A stretch of DNA of 64,000 nucleotides from Croceimicrobium sp965228705 (GTDB lineage Bacteria > Bacteroidota > Bacteroidia > Flavobacteriales > Schleiferiaceae), in NCBI RefSeq assembly GCF_965228705.1, contig NZ_OZ245832.1, positions 3,658,001 to 3,722,000 on the forward strand. The letters run 5' to 3'. Of the stretch, positions 24,750 through 33,309 are shown piece by piece. How positions within the stretch are numbered: position 1 is the stretch's first letter; every line of letters begins with the position of its first letter. Made by a program: the position numbers and the translations under genes. The notes under the pieces are model-generated. The model saw nothing but the letters and a program-made list of their open reading frames with translations, was not told the origin of the DNA and ran no database searches.

Positions 24750-26066
24750 TTAAAAAGAGAATGTGGTGATTACCCGAGCGATCCATTCGTCGCCATCCAT
24801 GGGCATACTGTAAATATCATTGGAGCCGGCAGCGGCATCCACATAGGTAAGGGAAGCCTGAATTTTAAAGCCGTAGCCCTTGCCGAAGTATTTGCTTAGG
24901 CCCAGAGTGTAATAATTGGGACGATTGTAAAAAGTGCCATTGTTCAAGAAGCTGTGTTGATCGGCTTCGATATGCGTAAAGCGACCATCAATGGAGTAAC
25001 GCGAAGGGAACATATAGCCAGCCTGAATATTGAAAGCCTGGCCCAGCATCAAACGGCCTTTTACATAGTTTTCTACATCCTGTACTCCGTCCACCTCAAA
25101 GGTGCGAGAAACAGTACCGTCATTTCGTACCCTTTGGCTGATGTCATCCGGCACTGTAGCGCTGGAGGCGGCATATTCAGCAATCACTGTAATACCACGG
25201 TATTTAAACATCAGGTCAGCACCGAATTTGGCATAGTCCGGCAGCGATTCTTCATTGTCATTGTTGAGATAAATGATTTCGCCGCTTCCACGACCTCGTC
25301 TACTGCTCATCCCGTAATTGATATTGTAATAGCCACCAATCACCAGTTTAGGACTGAGTTCTCGTACTACATCCGCCTGACGGAATTGACCAAAATAAGT
25401 GAAGAGTCCAAAGGGCAGGTAATCCAAACGACCGCCAACTTTGAGGCCTCCATGATCATTGCCCACCACATTTACTCCATCACCATTGGTTAGGGTGAGG
25501 TAGGGACGTAAATAATGTCCGCCATTAATCCTCCAGGTCGCATCGGCGAAAAGCCCGAATTCGCGAATACTGGCAAAGGAAGAGGTAAGTCGGCTGCGTT
25601 CAACCAGCATCAAGGTATTGGAACCCATCCATAATTCGCGATTATCGGTAGGCGTGGCTTTTTGGCCGAAGATGAGGCGTATCCGGCGATTAAAATTGTA
25701 GCCCACCCAAGCGTCGAAAAGAAAGCCAGCAGCTTCATCGCCAGTTTCAGAGTTTCCACTAAAATCGGCTTGAAATCGGTATTCAATTTTCTGCTGGGCC
25801 GCTTCACCCGAAAGGCGTAAACGCAAGCGACGCATACGAAAGCGCTGTACCCCTTGATCGATTGCCGGATCGGTAAAGGATTTGTACTCGTAATAAGGCT
25901 GGAAGTAACCCCTAAGATTTACAGTGTAATCCTTATCTCCCGTAAAGGTGAGGCCATCGCCCAGTGTGTACTGGTTTAAGCGGGGATTTTGTGCCCAGAC
26001 TTGAAAGCTGAGCCCGAGCAGCAATATGGCCGTTCCGCCCAATTTTAGCAAATGGGAACTTTTCAT
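24750..26066 (-). CDS. OprP/OprO-like outer-membrane porin
   Basis: A 438-residue beta-barrel with a signal peptide (LLKLGGTAILLLGLSFQVWAQ). It has phosphate-selective-porin features: TVNLRGYFQPYYEYK, RMRRLRLRLSGEAAQQKIEY, REFGLFADATW, and a C-terminal strand ending in Phe (WIARVITTFSF). Its start overlaps the iadA stop by ATGA. With the second porin (21965-23191) the operon has two outer-membrane channels, an unusual investment that points to uptake of a bulky or scarce charged solute. Many Arg in early strands favour anions. Confidence 0.85.
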   Translation of the reverse strand: MKSSHLLKLGGTAILLLGLSFQVWAQNPRLNQYTLGDGLTFTGDKDYTVNLRGYFQPYYEYKSFTDPAIDQGVQRFRMRRLRLRLSGEAAQQKIEYRFQADFSGNSETGDEAAGFLFDAWVGYNFNRRIRLIFGQKATPTDNRELWMGSNTLMLVERSRLTSSFASIREFGLFADATWRINGGHYLRPYLTLTNGDGVNVVGNDHGGLKVGGRLDYLPFGLFTYFGQFRQADVVRELSPKLVIGGYYNINYGMSSRRGRGSGEIIYLNNDNEESLPDYAKFGADLMFKYRGITVIAEYAASSATVPDDISQRVRNDGTVSRTFEVDGVQDVENYVKGRLMLGQAFNIQAGYMFPSRYSIDGRFTHIEADQHSFLNNGTFYNRPNYYTLGLSKYFGKGYGFKIQASLTYVDAAAGSNDIYSMPMDGDEWIARVITTFSF

Positions 26067-27196
26067 TCGAAAGTGTCTTTTACAGTTAATTGCCCGTTCT
26101 CCATCATTATCTGACCCCGCGCGATTACGCTTTGTAATTGCAGTTGATCATCGAGAATGCAGAAGTCGGCATCAGTGCCTACCTTAATGCGTCCTTTATT
26201 GGCCAAGCCCAGATTTTTCGCAGGACCGGTAGTAATGGGTTTTAAAGCTTCTTCCAGCGCTAATCCACTTTGATGCAAGGCGCGCATTTCGTGGAAGTTC
26301 TCCGCAAAGGAAGCAGCACGTACCCCAATAAAGTTTTTGTTTTCATCCAATCGATCCAAGCCCGCATTACCATCACTGCTAAAGGTCATTTGCTCGATAG
26401 AGAGACCTTGGTCCATGGCGTAGATTACTGATTTATGGGGATCAGTATACTTGGATGCGCCGGTGGTGATGTCGATCATTCCTCCCATTTTGCCAAAAGC
26501 GATCGCCTGGTCGAAGAGGGATTTGGTTCGTCCCACATGGGTTGGGGAAATATGCTGAATGGGAAATTCATATTCTTCAACCACCCGGAAGAGTAGGTCC
26601 ATTTGATCCTTCAAATTTCCGAGGTGGATATGGAGAATGCCCTTTTTATTGGCGATCATTCCACCCACCCGTATTTCGCGTAATAAACGCAGCAAATCCA
26701 GTTCGGAAGGATAGGAGGAACGGATATCGGCAATAGCTATTTTGCAACCCAAGACCTTATCGATAAAGATCATTTCCTCTTGCATCCGGCTCATGATATG
26801 GATGGGGTCCAAACCATAATAGCCGCTGTACATATAGGCAGAAAGGCCTTCCATTTCCAAGGACCTAGCCTTGGCATAGAGGCTTTTAATGCTGCGGGTA
26901 GAACCATCGGTACCCAGCAGGCCCACCACAGTGGTGGTTCCGCATTGTACGAGGTCGGTCATTTTTACTTCGGGGGTCATGGAGGAAAAGCCCCGCTTAC
27001 CACCCGCGCCAATAATATGGATATGCTGATCGATAAACCCGGGGGTCACAATTTGACCTTGGGCATCCCAGCTTTTAAAATGCTTATTAGCTTCGATCTT
27101 GGAGTCGATGGCCAGTATTTTCCCCTCGCCAAGCAGGATGTCCTGCATGCCTAAATCTTCGGGGGCAAATACATGTGCATTACGTATTAGTAACAT
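26063..27196 (-). CDS. iadA: Isoaspartyl dipeptidase (beta-aspartyl-peptidase)
   Basis: A 377-residue cytoplasmic amidohydrolase that splits beta-aspartyl dipeptides, which ordinary peptidases cannot cut. Visible: the HIH metal motif after PGFIDQ, GAGGKRG, the LGTDGSTRS loop, LHIHLGN, the metal His in ISPTHVGRT, and the catalytic Asp in FSSDGNAG. Length fits E. coli IadA (390). It lies 2 bp after dcuC and overlaps the porin by 4 bp. Aspartate released here would be a ready carbon and nitrogen source, and the neighbouring dicarboxylate carrier fits this role. Sources of the substrate could be aged proteins or cyanophycin-derived beta-Asp-Arg; the latter is speculation. Confidence 0.9.
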   Translation of the reverse strand: MLLIRNAHVFAPEDLGMQDILLGEGKILAIDSKIEANKHFKSWDAQGQIVTPGFIDQHIHIIGAGGKRGFSSMTPEVKMTDLVQCGTTTVVGLLGTDGSTRSIKSLYAKARSLEMEGLSAYMYSGYYGLDPIHIMSRMQEEMIFIDKVLGCKIAIADIRSSYPSELDLLRLLREIRVGGMIANKKGILHIHLGNLKDQMDLLFRVVEEYEFPIQHISPTHVGRTKSLFDQAIAFGKMGGMIDITTGASKYTDPHKSVIYAMDQGLSIEQMTFSSDGNAGLDRLDENKNFIGVRAASFAENFHEMRALHQSGLALEEALKPITTGPAKNLGLANKGRIKVGTDADFCILDDQLQLQSVIARGQIMMENGQLTVKDTFE

Positions 27197-27198
27197 AA

Positions 27199-28578
27199 TT
27201 AGATAAAATGGTATATCAACATCACCACCAGGGCCAGCCCCAGGGGAATGAGATTTCGTTTCACAATTTGTAGAGTAGAAACCCCGGCAATATCTGCCGT
27301 GGCAATAAGAACCCCGGCTACCGGCGACACGGTGCGGCCCATAGAGGCGGCCAGGTTCATGGGTAAAATCATTTGGCTGGCCTTCACTCCAAATTGCTTG
27401 GCGATTTCAGGTACCAGCGGGGCGAAAGCAAAAAAGGCGGCATTTCCACTGCCCATGAGCATGGAGGCCAGGAAGATCATTACGGTCATTACTACGCCCA
27501 CTCCAATCGCCTCAAAGCCTAAATTTTGGGAAGCGTAGAGCAAGCCATCAATAAAGCCCATGGCAATCAGACCCTGCGAGAAGATATCCGCGGCGATAAT
27601 CAGGGTAACCACCGTCTTAAAAATATTGCCCATTCCATTCCAGAAGGTTTTCAAAGAATCGAGAACCGGCTTGAGTTTCCGCTGACGAATAAACTCGAAT
27701 AGTAAAGCGATGAACAAACTGATGAACATGGCCGTGGTGGTGTCCAGTACAATGGGTTTGGAAAAGATCTGAAAGAAGTCGCTAAAAACTACTAGCAGTA
27801 TCAATGGCAATACCGGGATAAGAGCATAAATGCGCGGTGCCTTTTTTTCTTCAGCTTCCGAAATACTTTCTGCAGATCCCGCAGTGTTTTCGGCTTCCTC
27901 CGGATTCTTGCGATCGAAATAACGGTTCACGAAATAATAGGCCACCGCCACAATCAAAGAGAGGGGGAGCACTAAAGGTATTTGATGACCGAGGAAAAAT
28001 TCAATGCTATTGTCTTCCACCAGAGAAACGGCGCTGGCTGTAATAGCCGAGGCTGGACCAATTCCAAAAGCGGTACAAGCGGTAATCACGGAAACTGCGG
28101 ATAAGCGGCTTACCCCTAAATTCACCAAAATGGGGAAGATGGAAGCCATCAATAAAAGGCCCAGGCCCGCTGCCGATGGAATGCAAACAAAGAGCAATTG
28201 CCCAATGGGTATCACTGCAGCTGCTGTGGCATGAGGATGCTTTCTTAAAAGCGAAAGCGGTTTCATGGCGATGCGCACCAAAGCTTTGGAAGCGCCAATG
28301 GCATCAGAATAGGCCACAAAGCCACCGATCGACATAATCATCAGGCCCACCTTGGCATTGGTTCCGGCAAAGGATTCTTTAAGTAAACGGAAGAGATCCA
28401 GACCTTTGGAACCGGTGCTCTTCATGGGTTCGGGAACCGGGAATTGCAGAATTAAAGCCAGGGCCAGCATAAGCAAGCCGGCAATTAGTAATACCGCATG
28501 GGGATGGTATTTGCGCAGCAAGAGCCGGGCAACTACCACAATAAAAAGAAGGGCTAATATGGGGCCTAAACTGTTCAA
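27199..28578 (-). CDS. dcuC: DcuC-family C4-dicarboxylate transporter
   Basis: A 459-residue inner-membrane protein with about 12 hydrophobic spans and a charged cytoplasmic loop in the middle (NRYFDRKNPEEAENT...). Sequence blocks such as GLMIMSIGGFVAYSDAIGAS and AASMGRTVSPVAGV are typical of DcuC. Members carry aspartate, fumarate, malate and succinate, often as exchangers. The start is a TTG (28578), the only fitting one since the first span begins five residues later. It is 9 bp after the lipoprotein gene and 2 bp before iadA. Here it may bring in aspartate or export fumarate/succinate made from it. Confidence 0.88.
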   Translation of the reverse strand: MNSLGPILALLFIVVVARLLLRKYHPHAVLLIAGLLMLALALILQFPVPEPMKSTGSKGLDLFRLLKESFAGTNAKVGLMIMSIGGFVAYSDAIGASKALVRIAMKPLSLLRKHPHATAAAVIPIGQLLFVCIPSAAGLGLLLMASIFPILVNLGVSRLSAVSVITACTAFGIGPASAITASAVSLVEDNSIEFFLGHQIPLVLPLSLIVAVAYYFVNRYFDRKNPEEAENTAGSAESISEAEEKKAPRIYALIPVLPLILLVVFSDFFQIFSKPIVLDTTTAMFISLFIALLFEFIRQRKLKPVLDSLKTFWNGMGNIFKTVVTLIIAADIFSQGLIAMGFIDGLLYASQNLGFEAIGVGVVMTVMIFLASMLMGSGNAAFFAFAPLVPEIAKQFGVKASQMILPMNLAASMGRTVSPVAGVLIATADIAGVSTLQIVKRNLIPLGLALVVMLIYHFI

Positions 28579-28587
28579 GGTCGACTG

Positions 28588-29547
28588 TTAAAATGGACTA
28601 CCGTCAGTGCGAGTGCCAGGTGAAAAGAGCACGGTGAAATTATCGCCATGTTGCTCAAAATCACCGGTAAGGTCCGGGTTTCGGGTATAGGATTCGTTTG
28701 GATTATTGGAGAGCGGCTCAATGTCGAAGCTCAAAACTACCTCGCCATTAGCATCTTTTAAGGTCATGATGTCACCAGCATTGTTGAGGTTTAAGTCTCC
28801 ACTAGTTGAGGTTTGCACAATAGCGCCACCAAAATTGCCGGTAGGGGTACCACCACCAAACACAACTATAGCTCCGCCCGCCGGTACGATGGTATTAGGA
28901 GGGAAGGTGTGATTTGGGGTTCCGGCCGTTAAATTTTCGGTGTCAAAAATTTGGTAGCCACTGAGGTCCGCCGGTTGCGAAGAAAGATTAACGAATTCGA
29001 GAAATTCATCTTCATTTTGGGCATAGCTGCCATCGCCATTGGCATCACCTTCTAAACCACTATTGGAAGGATCATAAAGAATCTCATTTAAAATGATTTG
29101 TGATTCCAGGGGTACATCATCATCCTCAATCGTAATGGTGATTCCGGCGGTAGTTCCTGCAGATCCACCTGAAATAGAGGCGATGCTGATTTCAATACTT
29201 TCATTGCCTTCCTGTAGAGTGTCTTGCACAGCCGTTATTAGGATAGAAGCAGAGAGGCTGCCGGCTGGAATGCTGATTTCGGTATCACTCAATAGATAGT
29301 CTACTCCATCTCCAAAGGCAGTGCCTCCAAATAACAGGCTAACATTAACATCTTGGCTAGTAGTGGCGGCCAAAGTAGCGCTCAGGTTTATACTTCCATT
29401 AGCTTCAATCATGCTGGGCATATCGGCCGATAGAGCCACTGCCGGACCGGTATACGGAGCGGGTCCATCAACATCATCAGTAGCGCAGGAGCTTAATCCG
29501 AGGACCAGCGTAGAAAGGCCCAGGCCTGCAAATTTTATAAGGCGCAT
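28588..29547 (-). CDS. Lipoprotein with Calx-beta and lamin-tail domains
   Basis: A 319-residue surface protein. Signal peptide with lipobox (LSTLVLGLSSC), a Calx-beta-like domain (about 35-145, with DYLLSDTEISIPAGS and EGNESIEISI), then a lamin-tail domain (about 150-319) starting at LNEILYDPSN and containing the DANGDGSY calcium-type loop. The lamin-tail domain is closely related to that of the next gene upstream (29601-30695), with shared stretches such as NPNESYTRNPD, so the two are paralogues. It has no T9SS tail and should be anchored by lipid. It heads the porin/peptidase operon, 9 bp before dcuC, suggesting a surface-binding role, which is inferred. Confidence 0.82.
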   Translation of the reverse strand: MRLIKFAGLGLSTLVLGLSSCATDDVDGPAPYTGPAVALSADMPSMIEANGSINLSATLAATTSQDVNVSLLFGGTAFGDGVDYLLSDTEISIPAGSLSASILITAVQDTLQEGNESIEISIASISGGSAGTTAGITITIEDDDVPLESQIILNEILYDPSNSGLEGDANGDGSYAQNEDEFLEFVNLSSQPADLSGYQIFDTENLTAGTPNHTFPPNTIVPAGGAIVVFGGGTPTGNFGGAIVQTSTSGDLNLNNAGDIMTLKDANGEVVLSFDIEPLSNNPNESYTRNPDLTGDFEQHGDNFTVLFSPGTRTDGSPF

Positions 29548-29568
29548 AGCTTCAAATTAAAATGAAAA

Positions 29569-29594
29569 TGGGGAGCGAAGCATTCCGCTCCCCA
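29569..29594 (-). terminator. Hairpin terminator after the T9SS lamin-tail gene
   Basis: GGGGAGCG (29570-29577) pairs with CGCTCCCC (29586-29593), loop of 8; on the minus strand it is followed by a T-rich run. It separates the T9SS lamin-tail gene from the operon starting at 29547. Confidence 0.7.
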
Positions 29595-29600
29595 GGGGTT

Positions 29601-30695
29601 CTAGTGTTTAACGAATAATTGGCTGGCACTTTCGCCCTCGCCAAAGGCACGCAATAAATAGGTGCCAGGGGCCAGGTTGGAAATATTCAATGCATCAGCT
29701 TGCTTAGTCTCCATAAGCAGCTGGCCGTTCAAGGTATAAAGTTCAATTTGATCAAGCTGAACCGGAGATTTTACCTGGATTTGATCATGAGCAGGATTGG
29801 GGAAAATTTCCATTTGGAAGGCCTGATTTAATTCCTTCAAACCAATATCCTGATTGCTGATGTGAATGGTGTCGGTCCCACTAATTCCGGTGCCATCATT
29901 GGCAGTGGCAGTAACTACTACTGATCCGTTTGAAACTGCGGTTAATAAACCAGTAGCGCTAATGGTGGCGATGCCATTTCCGGCGGGTACCGACCAGCTT
30001 ACAGTTGTGTCTGCTGCAAAATTGGGCATAACCATAGCCTCCATTTGAAGGGTGCCAGCCAAAGTGATAATACTGTCTGCGCCCCCCTGGCCTTGGACAT
30101 CAATGGAAGAAACCACAAAGTTGGTGTCGAATGGCGTACCATCTACCCGGGTACCGGGTGAAAACAATACTGAGAAGTTATCATTATGCTGTTCGAAAGC
30201 ACCGGTTATATCCGGATTTCGGGTATAGGATTCGTTAGGGTTGTTAGACAGGGCATCGGAATCGAAGGTTAATACTGTGGTGCCATTCGCATCTCTAATG
30301 GCAATCACCTCGCCAGAGTTGTTGAGGTTTAAGCCATCTGCACTGGTGTCGGCTGATAATACAATGGCACCGCCAAAATTCCCCACTAAAGGTCCGGATC
30401 CAAATACTACGATTACCCCGTGTGGAGGCACCCAGGTATTGGCGGGGAATACAAATTTTAAATTTCCAGAAGTGGTGTCGTCCCAAATTTGATAACCACT
30501 GATGTCAAAATTGGTACTGCTGGAATTGTAAAGTTCAATGAAGGAATCCCCCTCCTGATCATAGCTGCCATCGCCATTAGCGTCGCCATCCAGAGCATTG
30601 TTAGAAGGATCGTAGAGCACTTCATTAATAACCAGCTGCGCCTGAGTTTGAATGCCCAGGAAGAGCAGGCAAGCAAGAGTAAATATTTTTCGCAT
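29601..30695 (-). CDS. Secreted lamin-tail and Ig-like protein with T9SS type A sorting domain
   Basis: A 364-residue protein. I chose the ATG at 30695 because it gives a normal signal peptide (RKIFTLACLLFLGIQTQAQ); the longer frame upstream to 30767 lies in the divergent promoter region. After it come a lamin-tail domain (INEVLYDPSN, DANGDGSYD), a bacterial Ig-like (BIG2-type) domain (VSWSVPAGNGIATISATGLLTAV), and a C-terminal T9SS sorting domain (MEIFPNPAHDQIQV... NISNLAPGTYLLR). It should be secreted through the type IX machinery to the cell surface. It is a paralogue of the lipoprotein 28588-29547 and has its own terminator. Confidence 0.87.
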   Translation of the reverse strand: MRKIFTLACLLFLGIQTQAQLVINEVLYDPSNNALDGDANGDGSYDQEGDSFIELYNSSSTNFDISGYQIWDDTTSGNLKFVFPANTWVPPHGVIVVFGSGPLVGNFGGAIVLSADTSADGLNLNNSGEVIAIRDANGTTVLTFDSDALSNNPNESYTRNPDITGAFEQHNDNFSVLFSPGTRVDGTPFDTNFVVSSIDVQGQGGADSIITLAGTLQMEAMVMPNFAADTTVSWSVPAGNGIATISATGLLTAVSNGSVVVTATANDGTGISGTDTIHISNQDIGLKELNQAFQMEIFPNPAHDQIQVKSPVQLDQIELYTLNGQLLMETKQADALNISNLAPGTYLLRAFGEGESASQLFVKH

Positions 30696-30815
30696 AGTAT
30701 ATAATTTAAGAGGTTTAGAATGAGACAGGGACATTCCTATCCGTTTGATTTTTCGAAGGAATCCCAATATTGCCTACTTTTAGCATACCAATTATGGAAT
30801 AATAAGCATACCAAT

Positions 30816-32315
30816 ATGGAGAGCCTTTTAGAGCGTTTGGAACGGAATTTCAGAGAGAAGTCGCGCAGGCATGCTAGTCTAAATAAGAATACCAAGCTCT
30901 ACCAGCGTTTGCATAATTTGCTGAAGGATGGGATTATCAATAATGAAATTCCCGCTGGTAGTACCCTGCCCGCCAGTCGGGTATTGGCAGACCGTTTGGC
31001 GATATCTCGCAGCACGGTAGTTAAGGCCTATGAGCTCTTGCGTTTGGAAGGCTATACCGAATCCAAGGCAGGATCAGGAAATCAGGTGAAGTTATTACAG
31101 GAACCACGTAGCTTGCCGGAGAAAGTGGAGATTGATGTGCAGGCCTATCCCGAAATATCGAGGATGGGCCAGTCTTTTCAAAAGAACGTAGGCCTTATAA
31201 ATAGCACCGACGATAAGAGTTTGGCCTTTCGACCAGGCTTACCGCCGCTGGATATTTTTCCGGTTACCCAATGGAAGAACCTTTCCAATTTATACTGGCG
31301 GCACATTAAATCTTCGGCTTTATCCTATTCTCCCTCATCCGGGATTGATCAGCTTAAAAGCAATATCGCCAGCTATCTCAATTTAAGTCGACGCATTAAA
31401 TGCGAGCCCCATCAGATTATTATCGTTTCGGGTTCTTTACAGTCGCTATATCTATTGGGCTCCACCTTATTGAATCCTGGAGATGGTGTTGTCATGGAAG
31501 AGCCAACCTTTCCCAATGTGCATTCCATTTTTAAGGGCTTGGGAGCCGATATTCATGCTGTGCCTATTGATGATGGGGGCATTCAGGTAAAAGCTATGCC
31601 GGAAGGAAGTGAAGCTGCCACGATTAAATTGGTGCATAGCACACCTTCCTGTCATTATCCAATCGGGACTCCCATGAGCCTGGATCGCAAGCAGGACTTA
31701 GTGGCCTGGGCTCGCCGGAATAAGGCGATAATTATTGAGAACGATTACGAGCATGAGGTGCATAATTATCGGGAATATCGATCTTCTATTTACAGCTTGG
31801 ATACCGATCAGCGCACGGTATACCTGGGGACATTCAACCGTTTATTACATCCTTCCATTCGGATTGGATACATGGTTTTACCCGAATATTTGCTGCCTCC
31901 GGTAGAAGCACTTTTAAAGCACTCGCATCGCTTTGTGCCGCCTTCCATTCAGGTGGTATTAAATCAATTTATAGAGAAACATTATTTGCATAACCATATC
32001 CATAGCTTGATGCAGGTGGCTGATGAGCGCCTGGCACTTTTTACCGAGCAGTTTGAAAGCCATTTTAAGGGCAAGTTGCGTCAATTGGCCAATCCGGTTC
32101 CCAGTTTGCATACCCTGGCCCTTTTGCCAAATGGGGTGAAGGATACAGAGGTGGTGGCCCATTTTGCTCAACACAATATTGTGACCCATGCTTATAGTAA
32201 GTGCTTTGTGAATAAGGAAAAGCAGAATGGTTTGATCTTAGGTTACTCCTCCGTGCGCAAGCCCATCATTCGCCGAAAACTTAGTCAAATGGGAGCTCTT
32301 TATGCTAAGCTATAA
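30816..32315 (+). CDS. MocR/GabR-like regulator lacking the PLP lysine
   Basis: A 499-residue fusion of a GntR winged helix (about 25-100; PAGSTLPASRVLADRLAISRSTVVKAYELL) and an aminotransferase-fold domain. The start chosen is the ATG at 30816; the frame is open upstream but runs into promoter DNA. In MocR proteins the cofactor lysine lies in GTFSK; here the codons read GTFNR, with Arg342 in place of Lys. The Asp that contacts the pyridine ring (ENDYEHE) remains. It may thus bind an amino acid or PLP non-covalently or sense another ligand. It is divergent from the lamin-tail gene and upstream of a dicarboxylate symporter, so it may control aspartate-related genes. Confidence 0.88.
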   Translation: MESLLERLERNFREKSRRHASLNKNTKLYQRLHNLLKDGIINNEIPAGSTLPASRVLADRLAISRSTVVKAYELLRLEGYTESKAGSGNQVKLLQEPRSLPEKVEIDVQAYPEISRMGQSFQKNVGLINSTDDKSLAFRPGLPPLDIFPVTQWKNLSNLYWRHIKSSALSYSPSSGIDQLKSNIASYLNLSRRIKCEPHQIIIVSGSLQSLYLLGSTLLNPGDGVVMEEPTFPNVHSIFKGLGADIHAVPIDDGGIQVKAMPEGSEAATIKLVHSTPSCHYPIGTPMSLDRKQDLVAWARRNKAIIIENDYEHEVHNYREYRSSIYSLDTDQRTVYLGTFNRLLHPSIRIGYMVLPEYLLPPVEALLKHSHRFVPPSIQVVLNQFIEKHYLHNHIHSLMQVADERLALFTEQFESHFKGKLRQLANPVPSLHTLALLPNGVKDTEVVAHFAQHNIVTHAYSKCFVNKEKQNGLILGYSSVRKPIIRRKLSQMGALYAKL

Positions 32316-32394
32316 ATTGGACTGCTAAAAATACTTTAATTGGACTGCTGTTTAGGGCTCTTTCAGCCGATATCTTAGCGCTTCGAATTTCTCT

Positions 32395-33297
32395 ATGCGA
32401 CAAGTATTTTTACTATTCTGCTTACTAACAGGTCTTTGGGCCTGCGATAAAAATGAGGTAATCAGCCCACAAACCGTGCAGGGTCTGGAAGGTACCGGTT
32501 TGTACCATTTTAAGACCTACCCGAATTTGGCCGCAGGTGGACTGCCGGTTTATTACCATGTACCTGCTGATTTGCCTGCCAATGCTCCGGTGCTTATAGT
32601 TTTCCATGGAAATGGTAGGGATGCAGAGTACAGTCGCGATCAACTCATCGCTAAAGCCAATCGCTTAAAATTTGCTTTGGTAGTACCGGAGTTTTCTTCC
32701 GATGCTTATCCCGGAGGGGATAAATACAATTTGGGGAATATTTTTGAGGATGGAGATCATCCTTCCGAATCGACCTTAAATCCTAAAGAGGAGTGGACCT
32801 TTTCGGTAATAGAGCCCCTCTTCGAAAACTTTAAAACTCGCACTGGCTTAGTGACCACTCAATTTGATGTATTTGGGCATTCGGCTGGCGCCCAAGTAGC
32901 GCATCGTTATTTGTTTTTCTGGAATGATGCACCGGTAAATCGGGTGGTAGCTGCGGCGGCAGGATGGTATACTCTTCCGGATACCAGTGTCCAATTTCCC
33001 TATGGTTTGGGCACTAGTCCGGCTGAAAATGCAGATTTGTCCACTTTTTTTAGTCGGCCTTTAACCATTGTAATTGGTACGGCAGACAATGATCCTAATG
33101 CCGCTAGTTTAAGGCAAACTCCTCAGGCAAGAGCCCAAGGCAGCAATCGATTAGCACGCGCCCAATATTTCTATCAGCAGAGTATTCAGCAAGCCCAGGC
33201 TATCGCTTCGCCCTTTAGCTGGCAGTATCGTGAATTGCAAAATGTGGATCACGATTTTGCCGCGACCTCTGCCTTTGCGGCGGATCTTCTCTATTAA
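32395..33297 (+). CDS. Lipoprotein alpha/beta hydrolase
   Basis: A 300-residue lipoprotein (lipobox LTGLWAC) with an alpha/beta-hydrolase fold. The oxyanion region is VLIVFHGNGRDAE, the nucleophile elbow is FGHSAGAQ, an Asp lies in TADNDP, and the C-terminal catalytic His is in NVDHDFA. Such proteins are esterases, depolymerase-like enzymes or peptidases; the substrate is unknown. It lies 79 bp after the MocR-like gene and 12 bp before the SLC13 symporter, so is probably cotranscribed with the latter and may release the acid that the symporter imports, which is inferred. Confidence 0.8.
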   Translation: MRQVFLLFCLLTGLWACDKNEVISPQTVQGLEGTGLYHFKTYPNLAAGGLPVYYHVPADLPANAPVLIVFHGNGRDAEYSRDQLIAKANRLKFALVVPEFSSDAYPGGDKYNLGNIFEDGDHPSESTLNPKEEWTFSVIEPLFENFKTRTGLVTTQFDVFGHSAGAQVAHRYLFFWNDAPVNRVVAAAAGWYTLPDTSVQFPYGLGTSPAENADLSTFFSRPLTIVIGTADNDPNAASLRQTPQARAQGSNRLARAQYFYQQSIQQAQAIASPFSWQYRELQNVDHDFAATSAFAADLLY

Positions 33298-33309
33298 GTA
33301 TAGCATTAC

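Noticed and set aside
30720..30815. 32-codon N-terminal extension of the MocR-like protein
   Set aside because: The sequence is not protein-like, lies in the divergent promoter region, and the ATG at 30816 gives a normal GntR-type N-terminus.
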